Shown here piece after piece: positions 16,683 to 24,580 of a stretch of DNA of 33,903 nt (positions are counted from its first letter, which is position 1; every line of letters starts with the position of its first letter). The stretch covers positions 1 to 33,903 of the forward strand of contig NZ_FCOC02000037.1 in the NCBI RefSeq assembly GCF_001544455.2. The letters are read 5' to 3'. Source of the DNA: Caballeronia sordidicola. GTDB lineage: Bacteria; Pseudomonadota; Gammaproteobacteria; Burkholderiales; Burkholderiaceae. Under the pieces are notes generated by a model. It made no database searches. It worked only from the letters and a program-made list of their open reading frames with translations, and was not told where the DNA came from. The position numbers and the translations under genes are program-made.

Positions 16683-17480
16683 TCAACGCAAGCCGAGCAC
16701 GTCCTGCATGTCGAACATGCCGCGTTCGCGGCTGGCCAGGAAATGCGCGGCACGCAACGAACCCTGGGCGTACGACAAGCGGCTGGCGGATTTATGCGTG
16801 ATCTCGACGCGCTCGCCAATGCCCGCGAACAGTACAGTGTGATCGCCGACAATGTCGCCGCCGCGAATCGCAGCAAAGCCAATGGTCGACGGATCGCGTT
16901 CGCCCGTCACGCCCTCGCGGCCATACACCGCGCACTCCTTCAGGTCACGGCCGAGCGCATGGGCAATCGTCTCGCCCATTGCAAGCGCGGTGCCCGAAGG
17001 CGCGTCGACCTTGTGCCGGTGATGCGCCTCGATGATCTCGATGTCGTAGCCTTTATCAAAGTGCTTTGCCGCGAATTCGAGCAGCTTGAGCGTCACGTTT
17101 ACGCCCACGCTCATGTTCGCCGCAAATACGATCCCGATCTTCTCGCCAGCGGCGCTCAGTTGCGCTTTCTGCGCGTCACTGAAACCGGTCGTGCCGATCA
17201 CCATCTTCACGCCATGCCGCAACGCGGCTTCCAGATGTAGAAGCGTGCCTTCCGGACGCGTGAAGTCGATCAGCAGGTCAGTTTCGGCAAGCACCCGTTC
17301 AATATCGTCCGTCAGGATCACGCCCGTGTGTTTACCGAGAAATGCGCCCGCGTCCTCGCCAAGCTGGGGCGACCCCGCGCGATCGAGCGCGCCGGACAAG
17401 GTTGCGTCCGGGTCATTGAGAACGGTTTCGATCAGCATGCGGCCCATGCGGCCCGATGCGCCGGCGATGGCGATTTTCAT
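16683..17480 (-). CDS. dapB: 4-hydroxy-tetrahydrodipicolinate reductase
   Basis: 265 residues, full length. It catalyses the NAD(P)H-dependent reduction step to tetrahydrodipicolinate in the lysine and meso-diaminopimelate pathway. The nucleotide-binding loop is GASGRMGR (7-14). The active-site signature is EAHHRHKVDAPSGTA (151-165), containing the catalytic His-His pair (153-154) and the substrate-binding Lys157. It is preceded by bamE with a 190-bp gap and followed by exbB. Confidence 0.97.
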   Translation of the reverse strand: MKIAIAGASGRMGRMLIETVLNDPDATLSGALDRAGSPQLGEDAGAFLGKHTGVILTDDIERVLAETDLLIDFTRPEGTLLHLEAALRHGVKMVIGTTGFSDAQKAQLSAAGEKIGIVFAANMSVGVNVTLKLLEFAAKHFDKGYDIEIIEAHHRHKVDAPSGTALAMGETIAHALGRDLKECAVYGREGVTGERDPSTIGFAAIRGGDIVGDHTVLFAGIGERVEITHKSASRLSYAQGSLRAAHFLASRERGMFDMQDVLGLR

Positions 17481-17642
17481 GGCGTGTCTCGCGTGATGAA
17501 GGCGTTGTATTGGCGTTTGTCGACTGCGTTGATACAGCAGAAAAACTCAGGCAGGAAAGCCGGGCAAGAAAGCAAGAAGCGTTGAAGCGGCGCATTGGCC
17601 TCTTGCGCGATAGTGCGAACAGCGAGAACGGCGGGACGGCCA

Positions 17643-17665
17643 GAAAACCAAACGGCGCCCGCCGT
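17643..17665 (-). terminator. Possible weak terminator after bamE
   Basis: On the minus strand a short ACGGCG/CGCCGT stem just past the bamE stop is followed by TTGGTTTTC. The stem is short, the loop minimal and the U tract interrupted, so it may only attenuate read-through into dapB. Confidence 0.3.
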
Positions 17666-17670
17666 GCTGC

Positions 17671-18498
17671 TTAGTTGGTTTTCGTGGATGGCACGTAGAA
17701 CGTTGCCTGACCGTCCGTGTTCGCCGGCGTGGGCGAGGTGCCCGCCGGGCCAACGGCGGCGCTGTTCGGAATGGTTACCGTCTGCGGACGCCGCTGCAAC
17801 TGGATCTGCGAGTTGCCGCCTGCGCTGACGTTCGGCGGCAGGCTCGGATTGCCTGGCACGTTCGGCATGGCCGACGAGCGGGTCCGGCCAGTCGGCGCTT
17901 CCACGGCTGCCGTTGCGCGGTTGGCGGCTTGCGCGGCTTGCTGGTTGGCGTCTCCGGCAAAAGCATTCGATGCATCCGGTTGCGTGCTCGGCTGGCCAGC
18001 CGGCGCTGAAACGGTTGCAGTCGCGGGCGTGGCAGGAACGCCGCTCGCACCCGCCGCGCTGGCCGCAACCGGCAGCGGCGCTGCAGGAATCTTGCGGCCC
18101 TTGTCGCCATCGATTTCAGCCAGCAACTCGAGATTCGACGGCAGATTTTCCCCGCCCGTCCAGTTCGCCACGCGGTCCCCGGCAAAATTCACCACGAAAT
18201 CACGCTGCTGCACAACCGACGTGGAACCGCGCTTGAAATAGAAAATGTAATCCCACCGATCCGCGTGGAACATGTCCGCGAGCAACGGCGTGCCGAGCAG
18301 CGTCTTCACCTGATCGCGCGACATGCCGACCTGCATTTGCGCCGCGGCCTCAGCCGAAACGAAATTCCCCTGCACAACCGTGATCCGATACGGCGTAATG
18401 TGCTGCGCGATGCTCTGCGTGACGCTGTCGTAGGTGGAACACGCGGACAACCCGGCCAGGACGGTCATGGTGGCGGCAGCGATCAAAGTTCCGCGCAT
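17671..18498 (-). CDS. bamE: BamE/SmpA (OmlA) outer-membrane assembly lipoprotein with long C-terminal tail
   Basis: BamE is a lipoprotein of the BAM complex that inserts outer-membrane beta-barrels. From the chosen ATG 18498 it has a compact lipoprotein signal, MRGTLIAAATMTVLAGLSAC, with lipobox LSAC (Cys20). The BamE core (about residues 35-125) includes VVQGNFVSAEAAAQMQVGMS, LLGTPLLADMFHADRWDYIF and FKRGS. A further roughly 140 residues rich in Ala, Pro, Thr, Asn and Gln have no recognisable fold; E. coli BamE is only 113 residues. Two further in-frame ATGs, 18540 and 18552, each follow AAGGG within a 12-bp duplication, so the start is uncertain. GGGAG stands 9 bases before 18498. It is divergent from fur. 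Confidence 0.92.
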   Translation of the reverse strand: MRGTLIAAATMTVLAGLSACSTYDSVTQSIAQHITPYRITVVQGNFVSAEAAAQMQVGMSRDQVKTLLGTPLLADMFHADRWDYIFYFKRGSTSVVQQRDFVVNFAGDRVANWTGGENLPSNLELLAEIDGDKGRKIPAAPLPVAASAAGASGVPATPATATVSAPAGQPSTQPDASNAFAGDANQQAAQAANRATAAVEAPTGRTRSSAMPNVPGNPSLPPNVSAGGNSQIQLQRRPQTVTIPNSAAVGPAGTSPTPANTDGQATFYVPSTKTN

Positions 18499-18537
18499 GC
18501 GACGGCTCTCCCGGCAATTCGATAAAGATTTTGGAAA

Positions 18538-18561
18538 CATTTCACCCTTCATTTCACCCTT
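18538..18561 (-). repeat. 12-bp tandem duplication of a ribosome-binding site plus start codon upstream of bamE
   Basis: AAGGGTGAAATG (minus strand) occurs twice in tandem. Each copy offers an AAGGG site 4 bases before an ATG (18552 and 18540), both in frame with bamE. Either could give a BamE precursor with an 18- or 14-residue longer N-terminus. Confidence 0.7.
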
Positions 18562-18699
18562 CGCCTGGCCCGTTGCCCATATGGGCGCAGGAAGTTTCGA
18601 AGTCTTTCGGAGATCGCGCCATTTCGTTCGGATGGTGACCGGAACGGTAAAAACGCATTACTATGAGAACCTTGAATTGTACTCTAGGGATGCCTAGCC

Positions 18700-19128
18700 A
18701 TGACCAATCCCGCCGATCTCAAAAATATCGGGCTGAAGGCAACCTTGCCCAGGCTCAAGATCCTCGAGATTTTCCAGCATAGTCCGGTGCGCCACCTGAC
18801 TGCAGAAGACGTGTATCGCAACCTGCTGCACGAGGAACTCGATATCGGTCTTGCAACCGTTTATCGCGTGCTTACGCAGTTCGAGCAAGCCGGCTTGCTG
18901 TCACGCAGCAACTTCGAATCCGGCAAGGCTGTGTTCGAGCTCAACGAAGGCTCGCATCATGATCACCTGGTGTGCCTGGATTGCGGTCTGGTTGAAGAAT
19001 TCTTCGACGCCGAAATCGAAAGCCGCCAGCAAGATATCGCAAAAGAACGCGGTTTCAAGCTGCATGAACACGCGCTGGCACTATACGGCACATGCACGAA
19101 GGAACGGTGCCCGCATCGTAAAACCTGA
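18700..19128 (+). CDS. fur: Ferric uptake regulator Fur
   Basis: 142 residues, full length. It is an Fe(II)-responsive dimeric repressor of iron uptake genes. The winged-helix N-terminus contains LKATLPRLKILEIF (12-25) and the recognition helix DIGLATVYRVLTQFEQAG (48-65). The dimer/metal domain has the His-rich GSHHDHLVCLDCG (84-96) and a second Cys pair (Cys132, Cys137) that would make a structural zinc site with Cys92/Cys95. It is divergent from bamE with about 200 bp between starts and converges on gap. I see no obvious Fur box in its own promoter region. Confidence 0.97.
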   Translation: MTNPADLKNIGLKATLPRLKILEIFQHSPVRHLTAEDVYRNLLHEELDIGLATVYRVLTQFEQAGLLSRSNFESGKAVFELNEGSHHDHLVCLDCGLVEEFFDAEIESRQQDIAKERGFKLHEHALALYGTCTKERCPHRKT

Positions 19129-19190
19129 TTCTTGCCGCACGCGTAGCGTCGGAAAGCAAGAACAGCAAACAAGAAAGTCACAGAAACAGA

Positions 19191-19230
19191 AAGCCGCCGG
19201 TGTGCAAACCCCGGCGGCTTTTTTCTGTTT
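19191..19230. terminator. Shared hairpin terminator between fur and gap
   Basis: A perfect 10-bp stem AAGCCGCCGG/CCGGCGGCTT (19191-19200 and 19211-19220) with a 10-base loop, followed on the plus strand by TTTTCTGTTT. On the minus strand it is followed by TCTGTTTCTG, a weaker U-rich tail. It ends fur and probably also the tkt-gap transcript. Confidence 0.85.
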
Positions 19231-19240
19231 AATTCACAAC

Positions 19241-20251
19241 TTACTTGGCATTGGCCAATGCCACGGCCGTGTCCAGCATGCGGTTCGAGAAACCCCATTC
19301 GTTGTCGTACCAGCTCGACACCTTCACCAGCCGGCCCGATACCTTCGTGAGCGTTGCATCGAATGTCGACGAAGCCGGGTTGTGATTGAAGTCGATGGAC
19401 ACCAGCGGCGCCGTGTTGTAACCCAGAATGCCCTTCAACGCGCCTTCCGACGCTTCCTTCATGATCGAGTTCACTTCGTCGACCGTTGTGTCGCGTGCGG
19501 CAATGAACGACAGATCCACAATCGACACGTTGATGGTCGGCACGCGAATCGCATAGCCATCGAGCTTGCCGTTCAGTTCCGGCAGTACAAGACCAACCGC
19601 GGATGCGGCGCCCGTCTTCGTCGGGATCTGGCTGTGCGTAGCCGAGCGCGCGCGGCGCAGGTCTTCGTGATACACGTCCGTCAGGACCTGGTCGTTCGTG
19701 TACGCGTGGATGGTCGTCATCAGGCCGTTCACCAGGCCAATCTTGTCGTTCAGCGGCTTGACGAGCGGCGCGAGACAGTTCGTCGTGCACGATGCGTTCG
19801 AGATCACTGTGTCCGATGCCTTCAGCACATGGTGATTCACGCCATAGACGATGGTTGCATCAACGTCCTTGCCGCCCGGCGCCGAAATGATCACCTTCTT
19901 CGCGCCGCCCTTGATGTGCGCGCTCGCCTTTTCCTTCGTGGTGAAGAAGCCCGTGCATTCCAGCACCACGTCCACGTTCAGCTCGCCCCACGGCAATTCA
20001 GCCGGGTTGCGATTGGCCAGCACGCGGATGCGGTCGCCGTTGACCACGAGGTAATCACCATCCACCGATACTTCGCCCGGGAACTTGCCGTGCGCCGTGT
20101 CGTACTGCGTCAGGTGCGCGTTCGTCTTGGCGTCGCCCAGATCGTTGATGGCGACGATTTCGATGTCGTGTTTCTTGCCGTTTTCGTACAAGGCGCGCAG
20201 CGTATTGCGGCCGATCCGGCCGTAGCCGTTGATTGCAACGCGAATCGTCAT
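19241..20251 (-). CDS. gap: Glyceraldehyde-3-phosphate dehydrogenase, type I
   Basis: 336 residues. It converts glyceraldehyde-3-phosphate to 1,3-bisphosphoglycerate. The NAD-binding N-terminus is INGYGRIGR (7-15). AINDLGD (35-41) carries the Asp typical of NAD preference. The catalytic Cys155 sits in SNASCTTNCLAPL. HGKFPGEV and the C-terminal SWYDNEWGFSNRM segment are also intact. A strong AGGAGA lies 6 bases before the ATG. It is 68 bp downstream of tkt on the same strand, which suggests one sugar-phosphate operon, a pairing common in Burkholderiales. Confidence 0.98.
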   Translation of the reverse strand: MTIRVAINGYGRIGRNTLRALYENGKKHDIEIVAINDLGDAKTNAHLTQYDTAHGKFPGEVSVDGDYLVVNGDRIRVLANRNPAELPWGELNVDVVLECTGFFTTKEKASAHIKGGAKKVIISAPGGKDVDATIVYGVNHHVLKASDTVISNASCTTNCLAPLVKPLNDKIGLVNGLMTTIHAYTNDQVLTDVYHEDLRRARSATHSQIPTKTGAASAVGLVLPELNGKLDGYAIRVPTINVSIVDLSFIAARDTTVDEVNSIMKEASEGALKGILGYNTAPLVSIDFNHNPASSTFDATLTKVSGRLVKVSSWYDNEWGFSNRMLDTAVALANAK

Positions 20252-20319
20252 GGTCTATCTCCTGATGGCTGAAAAAAAGTTCCAGTTTGCCGCCGCCGGT
20301 GCGCTTGATGAGCGTCCGT

Positions 20320-22350
20320 TCAGCCCGCGAGCGCGGCTTTCGCCGTCTCCACGACATGCTCGACGGTAAAGCCGAAATACTTGAAAAGCTCGCCGGCGGG
20401 CGCGGATTCGCCAAACGAATCGATGCCCACCACGCCGCCTTCGAGACCCACATATTTACGCCAGAAATCGGTCACGCCGGCTTCGATCGCCACGCGCACG
20501 ACGCCCTTCGGCAACACGCGCTCGCGATACCCGGCGTCCTGCTGGTCGAACACATTGGTACACGGCATGGACACGATCCGCGCGCCAATGCCTTCCTGCG
20601 CCAGCTTCTCGGCCGCCTTGAGGGCCAATTCGACTTCCGAGCCCGTGGCGATCAGGATGATCTTGCGCGCGGGGATGTCGTCGTTCCAGTCCCGTAGCAC
20701 GTAGCCGCCCTTCGCGATGTTCGCGATCTGCACGTCATTGCGCGCCGAGAACAGCAGGTTCTGGCGCGTGAAGATCAACGCCGACGGTCCCTTGTAATCG
20801 ATCGCTGACGTCCACGCCACGGCGGTCTCGACGGTATCCGCCGGACGCCACACGTGTAAGTGCGGAATCAGCCGCAAGCTCGATGTTTGTTCGACCGACT
20901 GGTGCGTCGGACCGTCTTCGCCCAGGCCAATGGAGTCGTGCGTGAACACGAAGATGGACGGCGCTTTCATCAGCGCGGCCACGCGCAGCGCGTTGCGGCT
21001 ATAGTCGGAGAACGTGAGGAACGTGCCGCCAAACGGACGATAACCGCCATGCAGCACAATGCCGTTGATGGCCGCGCTCATGCCGAACTCGCGCACGCCG
21101 TAGTTGATGTGATTGCCCCATTGGATCTGGTTGGACGTCTCGCCGGCGCGCACCGCCTTAGAAGCCTTCCAGTTCGTCAGGTTCGAACCGGTCAGGTCGG
21201 CAGAACCGCCGAGCAGTTCCGGCAACGCGGCGGCAAGACCGTCAAGCGTCTGCTGCGAAGCCTTGCGCGTGGCAATGGTTTCGCCCTTCTGGTTCGCAGC
21301 TTCGATGATGTCCTTCGCGTCCTGCGTCCATTTGGCAGGCAACTCGCCCTTCATGCGGCGCACGAACTCGGCGGCTTCGGCTGAATGCTTCGCGCGATAC
21401 GCGTCGAATTGCTTGTTCCACTCGGCTTCGGCACGGGCGCCCGCTTCTTTCGCGTCCCACGCGGCATAGACTTCCTGCGGGATCACGAAGGGTTCCCAGC
21501 TCCAGCCCATTCCCGCGCGTGCATCGGCGATTTCCTTCGGGCCCAGCGGCGCACCATGCGAATCGTGGCTGCCCTGCTTGGTCGGCGCGCCCTTGCCAAT
21601 GGTCGTGCGGCAGCAGATCAGCGTTGGCTTGTCCGACTTTTTGGCTTGCGCGATGGCAGCGTCCACCGCATCGACGTTGTGACCGTCGACCGCGCGGATC
21701 ACGTTCCAGCCGTACGCTTCGAAGCGCTTCGGGGTGTCGTCGTGAAACCAGTGTTCGACGTGGCCGTCGATGGAAATGCCGTTGTCGTCGTACAGCGCGA
21801 TCAGCTTGTTGAGCTTGAGCGTCCCGGCAAACGAACAAGCTTCGTGCGAGATGCCTTCCATCATGCAGCCGTCGCCGAGGAATACGTACGTGTGATGGTC
21901 GACAATCTTCGCGCCGTCCTTGTTGAACTCGGCGGCAAGCAGCGCTTCAGCCAGCGCCATGCCGACCGCATTCGCCAGACCCTGCCCGAGCGGGCCTGTA
22001 GTGGTCTCCACGCCCGGCGTGATGCCGTATTCCGGATGGCCCGGCGTTTTCGAGTGCAGTTGGCGGAAATTCTTGAGTTCGTTGATCGGCAGGTCGTAGC
22101 CGGTCAGATGCAGGAGCGAATACAGCAACATGGAGCCATGACCGTTCGACAGGACAAAACGATCGCGATCGGCCCAGTGCGGATTAGCCGGATTGTGCTT
22201 CAGGTGGCGCGACCACAGTGCGACACCAATTTCAGCCATGCCCATTGGCATGCCCGGATGACCGGAATTGGCTTGCTGAACGGCGTCCATTGCCAGTGCG
22301 CGGATTGCGTTGGCCATCAGGGTGCTCTGGCTGGAAGTCGGAGATGTCAT
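20320..22350 (-). CDS. tkt: Transketolase
   Basis: 676 residues from ATG 22350. A longer frame reaches a GTG at 22401, but the N-terminal LMANAIRALAMDAVQQANSG fits the usual start near 22350. It transfers two-carbon ketol units in the pentose phosphate pathway using thiamine diphosphate. The visible motifs are SGHPGMPMG (29-37), SNGHGSML (68-75), GPLGQG (119-124) and the thiamine-diphosphate loop GDGCMMEGISHE (159-170). The C-terminal half has EDGPTHQSVEQ and the TGSEVELALKAA region. gap follows. The promoter may be the extended -10 at 22471-22476. Confidence 0.97.
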   Translation of the reverse strand: MTSPTSSQSTLMANAIRALAMDAVQQANSGHPGMPMGMAEIGVALWSRHLKHNPANPHWADRDRFVLSNGHGSMLLYSLLHLTGYDLPINELKNFRQLHSKTPGHPEYGITPGVETTTGPLGQGLANAVGMALAEALLAAEFNKDGAKIVDHHTYVFLGDGCMMEGISHEACSFAGTLKLNKLIALYDDNGISIDGHVEHWFHDDTPKRFEAYGWNVIRAVDGHNVDAVDAAIAQAKKSDKPTLICCRTTIGKGAPTKQGSHDSHGAPLGPKEIADARAGMGWSWEPFVIPQEVYAAWDAKEAGARAEAEWNKQFDAYRAKHSAEAAEFVRRMKGELPAKWTQDAKDIIEAANQKGETIATRKASQQTLDGLAAALPELLGGSADLTGSNLTNWKASKAVRAGETSNQIQWGNHINYGVREFGMSAAINGIVLHGGYRPFGGTFLTFSDYSRNALRVAALMKAPSIFVFTHDSIGLGEDGPTHQSVEQTSSLRLIPHLHVWRPADTVETAVAWTSAIDYKGPSALIFTRQNLLFSARNDVQIANIAKGGYVLRDWNDDIPARKIILIATGSEVELALKAAEKLAQEGIGARIVSMPCTNVFDQQDAGYRERVLPKGVVRVAIEAGVTDFWRKYVGLEGGVVGIDSFGESAPAGELFKYFGFTVEHVVETAKAALAG

Positions 22351-22691
22351 GTCGAGTCCGGTAGGTCCTGAAAAGATCCTGGGATGAATCTGGAAACGCA
22401 CCGGGCGAACGACGAAACCGCGTTTTCAGCAACCGGAGCGACGAGAAACGAAGAGGATCGGAAGCCGGTCATTCTAGCAGACGACTTACAGGCATTGGCG
22501 CGACGAAGGGCGGCAGCCGCACGCAAAAAAACGGCGAAAATCGCGCGGCAAACCCATGCAGGAGACCGTCAGGCGCATGCGGGCACGCTCCCTGCATCCC
22601 GCTTGCGCGCACAGCACGGGTCCGCCGGGCGAGATGTCCCGAACTGCCATGGCACAATGCACGAACCAGCGAGCTCCGAGGAGATTTTGAA
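22351..22691. other. Divergent intergenic region between tkt and the VOC gene
   Basis: 341 bp. It should contain the tkt promoter (minus) and the VOC-gene promoter (plus). A 103-codon plus-strand frame (22384-22695) ends in an ATGA overlap with the VOC start but has no recognisable domain and an unlikely Arg/Ala/His-rich composition, so I do not call it. No hairpins or repeats stood out. Confidence 0.45.
22471..22476 (-). promoter_or_regulatory. Candidate extended -10 promoter of tkt-gap
   Basis: On the minus strand TGC-TAGAAT forms an extended -10 (TGn plus five of six consensus bases) about 120 bp upstream of the tkt start. No good -35 is visible, which extended -10 promoters can tolerate. 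Confidence 0.4.
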
Positions 22692-23105
22692 ATGACCGAC
22701 CCCCGCCCCGCCGACGTTCCATGGCTCACGCCGTATCTGACGGTTCGCGATGCTCGCGTCAGCACGGGGTTTTATGAGCAGGCGCTAGGATTCGCGGTGC
22801 GTGACAGCGTCCACGACGACGGCGCCGTGATCCATGTCGAGATGACGTATCGCGGGCAGTTGATCCTGATGTTCGCCCCGGAAGGCGCGTACGGGTCGCA
22901 CGCCAAGACGCCGAAGAGCACGGGCTTGATGGCGCCGCAATCGTTCTATTTATACGTGGACGACGTCGACGCGACTTATGCCCGCGCCATCGCGGTCGGC
23001 GCCAAGGGGTTGATCGAACCGCAAGACCAGTATTGGGGCGACCGGTTTGCGCAATTCGAGGATCCGGATGGATACCGCTGGGCGATCGCCCGGCATTTGA
23101 ACTGA
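22692..23105 (+). CDS. VOC-superfamily (glyoxalase/bleomycin-resistance fold) protein
   Basis: 137 residues made of two beta-alpha-beta-beta-beta modules: PYLTVRDARVSTGFYEQALG (14-33) and SFYLYVDDVDATYARAIAVG (about 84-103). It ends FEDPDGYRWAIARH, the usual C-terminus of this family. Substrate cannot be assigned: relatives include glyoxalases, dioxygenases and resistance proteins. The second module has the WGDRFAQFEDPDG pattern seen in many uncharacterised small VOC proteins. GAGGAG lies 8-9 bases before the ATG. rsmE follows 72 bp later on the same strand. Confidence 0.88.
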   Translation: MTDPRPADVPWLTPYLTVRDARVSTGFYEQALGFAVRDSVHDDGAVIHVEMTYRGQLILMFAPEGAYGSHAKTPKSTGLMAPQSFYLYVDDVDATYARAIAVGAKGLIEPQDQYWGDRFAQFEDPDGYRWAIARHLN

Positions 23106-23177
23106 TCGCCGTCCTCCGTCCTCTACGCGGTTCCCCACCAGTCCCGCACGCCGGAATGCGTCCGGGCAAGCTACTTC

Positions 23178-23915
23178 ATGCCACGTTTCTTTGTTACCGG
23201 CCCGCTTGTCGCGGGTGAAATCGCTCAGTTGCCGGAGGACGTCGTCCGGCACATCCACGTCTTGCGCCTGCAAATCAACGACGCCATCACACTTTTCAAT
23301 GGCTCCGGCGGTGAGTACATCGCCCGGCTGCTGGAGATCGGCAAGCGCTCGGCGACCGTACAGATCGACGAATTCACGGAACGCGATGCGGAGCCGCCGT
23401 ATCGCGTCACATTGGCGCAGGGCGTGGCGGGCGGCGACAAGATGGACTGGCTGATCGAAAAATCAGTGGAGTTAGGTGTCGCATCCATGATTCCGCTCAT
23501 CGCCGAACGCGGTGTCGTGCGGCTCTCCGGCGAGCGCGCAACCCGCCGGCAAACCCACTGGCAAGCATTGGCGCGAGCCGCGTGCGAGCAATGCGGACGT
23601 AATCGCGTGCCAAATGTGACGCCGCCGCAGGACATGGATAAATGGCTGATTGGCCTGCCGCCCGCTCAGGAAGGCGAATTGCGCTTGTTGCTGTCGCCGC
23701 GCGCGGAACTGGACTTTGCATCACTTCCGGCTACGGCGCCCGCCGCGCCGGTCATTCTCGCAATCGGTCCCGAGGCCGGATTTGCGCCGTCGGAAGAAGC
23801 CGCTATCGTCGATGCCGGATTCGTTGCGCTCGGACTTGGACCTCGCGTGCTTCGCACGGAAACGGCTGGTATTGCCGTTCTGGCAGCGCTCGCGGCGCGT
23901 TGGGGCGGATGGTAA
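23178..23915 (+). CDS. rsmE: 16S rRNA (uracil1498-N3)-methyltransferase
   Basis: 245 residues. RsmE methylates U1498 of 16S rRNA. The N-terminal PUA-like domain starts MPRFFV and includes DVVRHIHVLRLQINDAITLF. The C-terminal SPOUT (knotted) domain has GDKMDWLIEKSVELGVASM (about 92-110) and ARAACEQCGRNRVP. It also has the SAM-binding knot residues IGPEAGFAPSEE (GPEGGF in most relatives, here with Ala) and LGPRVLRTETA. The Shine-Dalgarno match is weak. It converges on the barstar gene. Confidence 0.96.
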   Translation: MPRFFVTGPLVAGEIAQLPEDVVRHIHVLRLQINDAITLFNGSGGEYIARLLEIGKRSATVQIDEFTERDAEPPYRVTLAQGVAGGDKMDWLIEKSVELGVASMIPLIAERGVVRLSGERATRRQTHWQALARAACEQCGRNRVPNVTPPQDMDKWLIGLPPAQEGELRLLLSPRAELDFASLPATAPAAPVILAIGPEAGFAPSEEAAIVDAGFVALGLGPRVLRTETAGIAVLAALAARWGGW

Positions 23916-23939
23916 TGGCGGTATCCGGGACCCGGAATG

Positions 23940-23984
23940 CAAAAAGCCGGTCAGCGCCTGTGTTAAAGAGGCGCCGGCCGGCTT
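23940..23984 (-). terminator. Terminator of the RNase-barstar operon
   Basis: On the minus strand an outer stem AAGCCGG/CCGGCTT plus an inner GGCGC(C)T pairing forms a long hairpin (23944-23984) that is followed by TTTTTGC. It lies 30 bp past the barstar stop. It lacks a U tract on the plus strand, so it probably does not terminate rsmE. Confidence 0.75.
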
Positions 23985-24013
23985 CCCGCCAACGATGTCG
24001 AATCCTGCGTTGT

Positions 24014-24580
24014 TCAGGCGAACGAGTAAAACACCCTGAACGCCACGCGCCGTTCCGCCCAGAATTCAGCCGCTTCGCGGAACACATCCAGAAGGGTTTC
24101 GCGTCCTTCCTTGTCGAATTTCTGTGCCACCGGCAGCGCTTCCAGAACAATCACGAACCCAGGCTGCGAACCGGCCTTGTGCACAAGGTCCGTCAGGCTG
24201 TCATACAGCGCATCGTAATTTTTGCCGAAGTGCTTGGGAAACAAAAACGACGTTGCAATGGTTTCGAGCACTTCCTGCTTGCTCTGGGCCTGACCGCAGT
24301 ACGCATACAGGAAATGCTGGCCAAGGTTGTTCGCTTCGTCGGCGAGATCCTGTACGCGAAAAGCGCGAATCGACTGCACGATATTTGATCGTACCGTCTT
24401 GAAAAGACTCATAGACCCCTCGTTCAATGATGACAGCGCCGCGCTCGGTTCGTCGTCGGGTCTCGTCTCGTCTGCCGTGCGGAGTCGCAAAACGCGCTGG
24501 AACATGTTGCCATCGCCGGCGAAAAGATCACCCGCGACACCGTTGTCGTGCGCGTAGATGTTGTCGCTCATGCTGTTCAT
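24014..24580 (-). CDS. Barstar-family ribonuclease inhibitor with N-terminal extension
   Basis: 188 residues; the barstar fold is about 88-188 (classical barstar is 90). SFLFPKHFGKNYDALYDSLT (111-130) aligns with the RNase-binding helix of barstar and keeps both acidic contacts (Asp123, Asp127 for barstar Asp35, Asp39), with Tyr126 in place of Trp38. It should bind and block the RNase encoded just upstream, whose stop it overlaps by 4 bp (ATGA). No signal peptide is seen, so it acts in the cytoplasm. The N-terminal 57 residues have no recognised fold. An internal ATG at 24412 has GAGGGG just upstream, so a shorter 132-residue form may be made, or may be the real start. Confidence 0.87.
   Translation of the reverse strand: MNSMSDNIYAHDNGVAGDLFAGDGNMFQRVLRLRTADETRPDDEPSAALSSLNEGSMSLFKTVRSNIVQSIRAFRVQDLADEANNLGQHFLYAYCGQAQSKQEVLETIATSFLFPKHFGKNYDALYDSLTDLVHKAGSQPGFVIVLEALPVAQKFDKEGRETLLDVFREAAEFWAERRVAFRVFYSFA

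Noticed and set aside
22384..22695. 103-codon plus-strand frame that ends in an ATGA overlap with the VOC gene.
   Set aside because: The overlap looks like coupling, but the product is compositionally odd and resembles translated promoter DNA. No homology is recognised.
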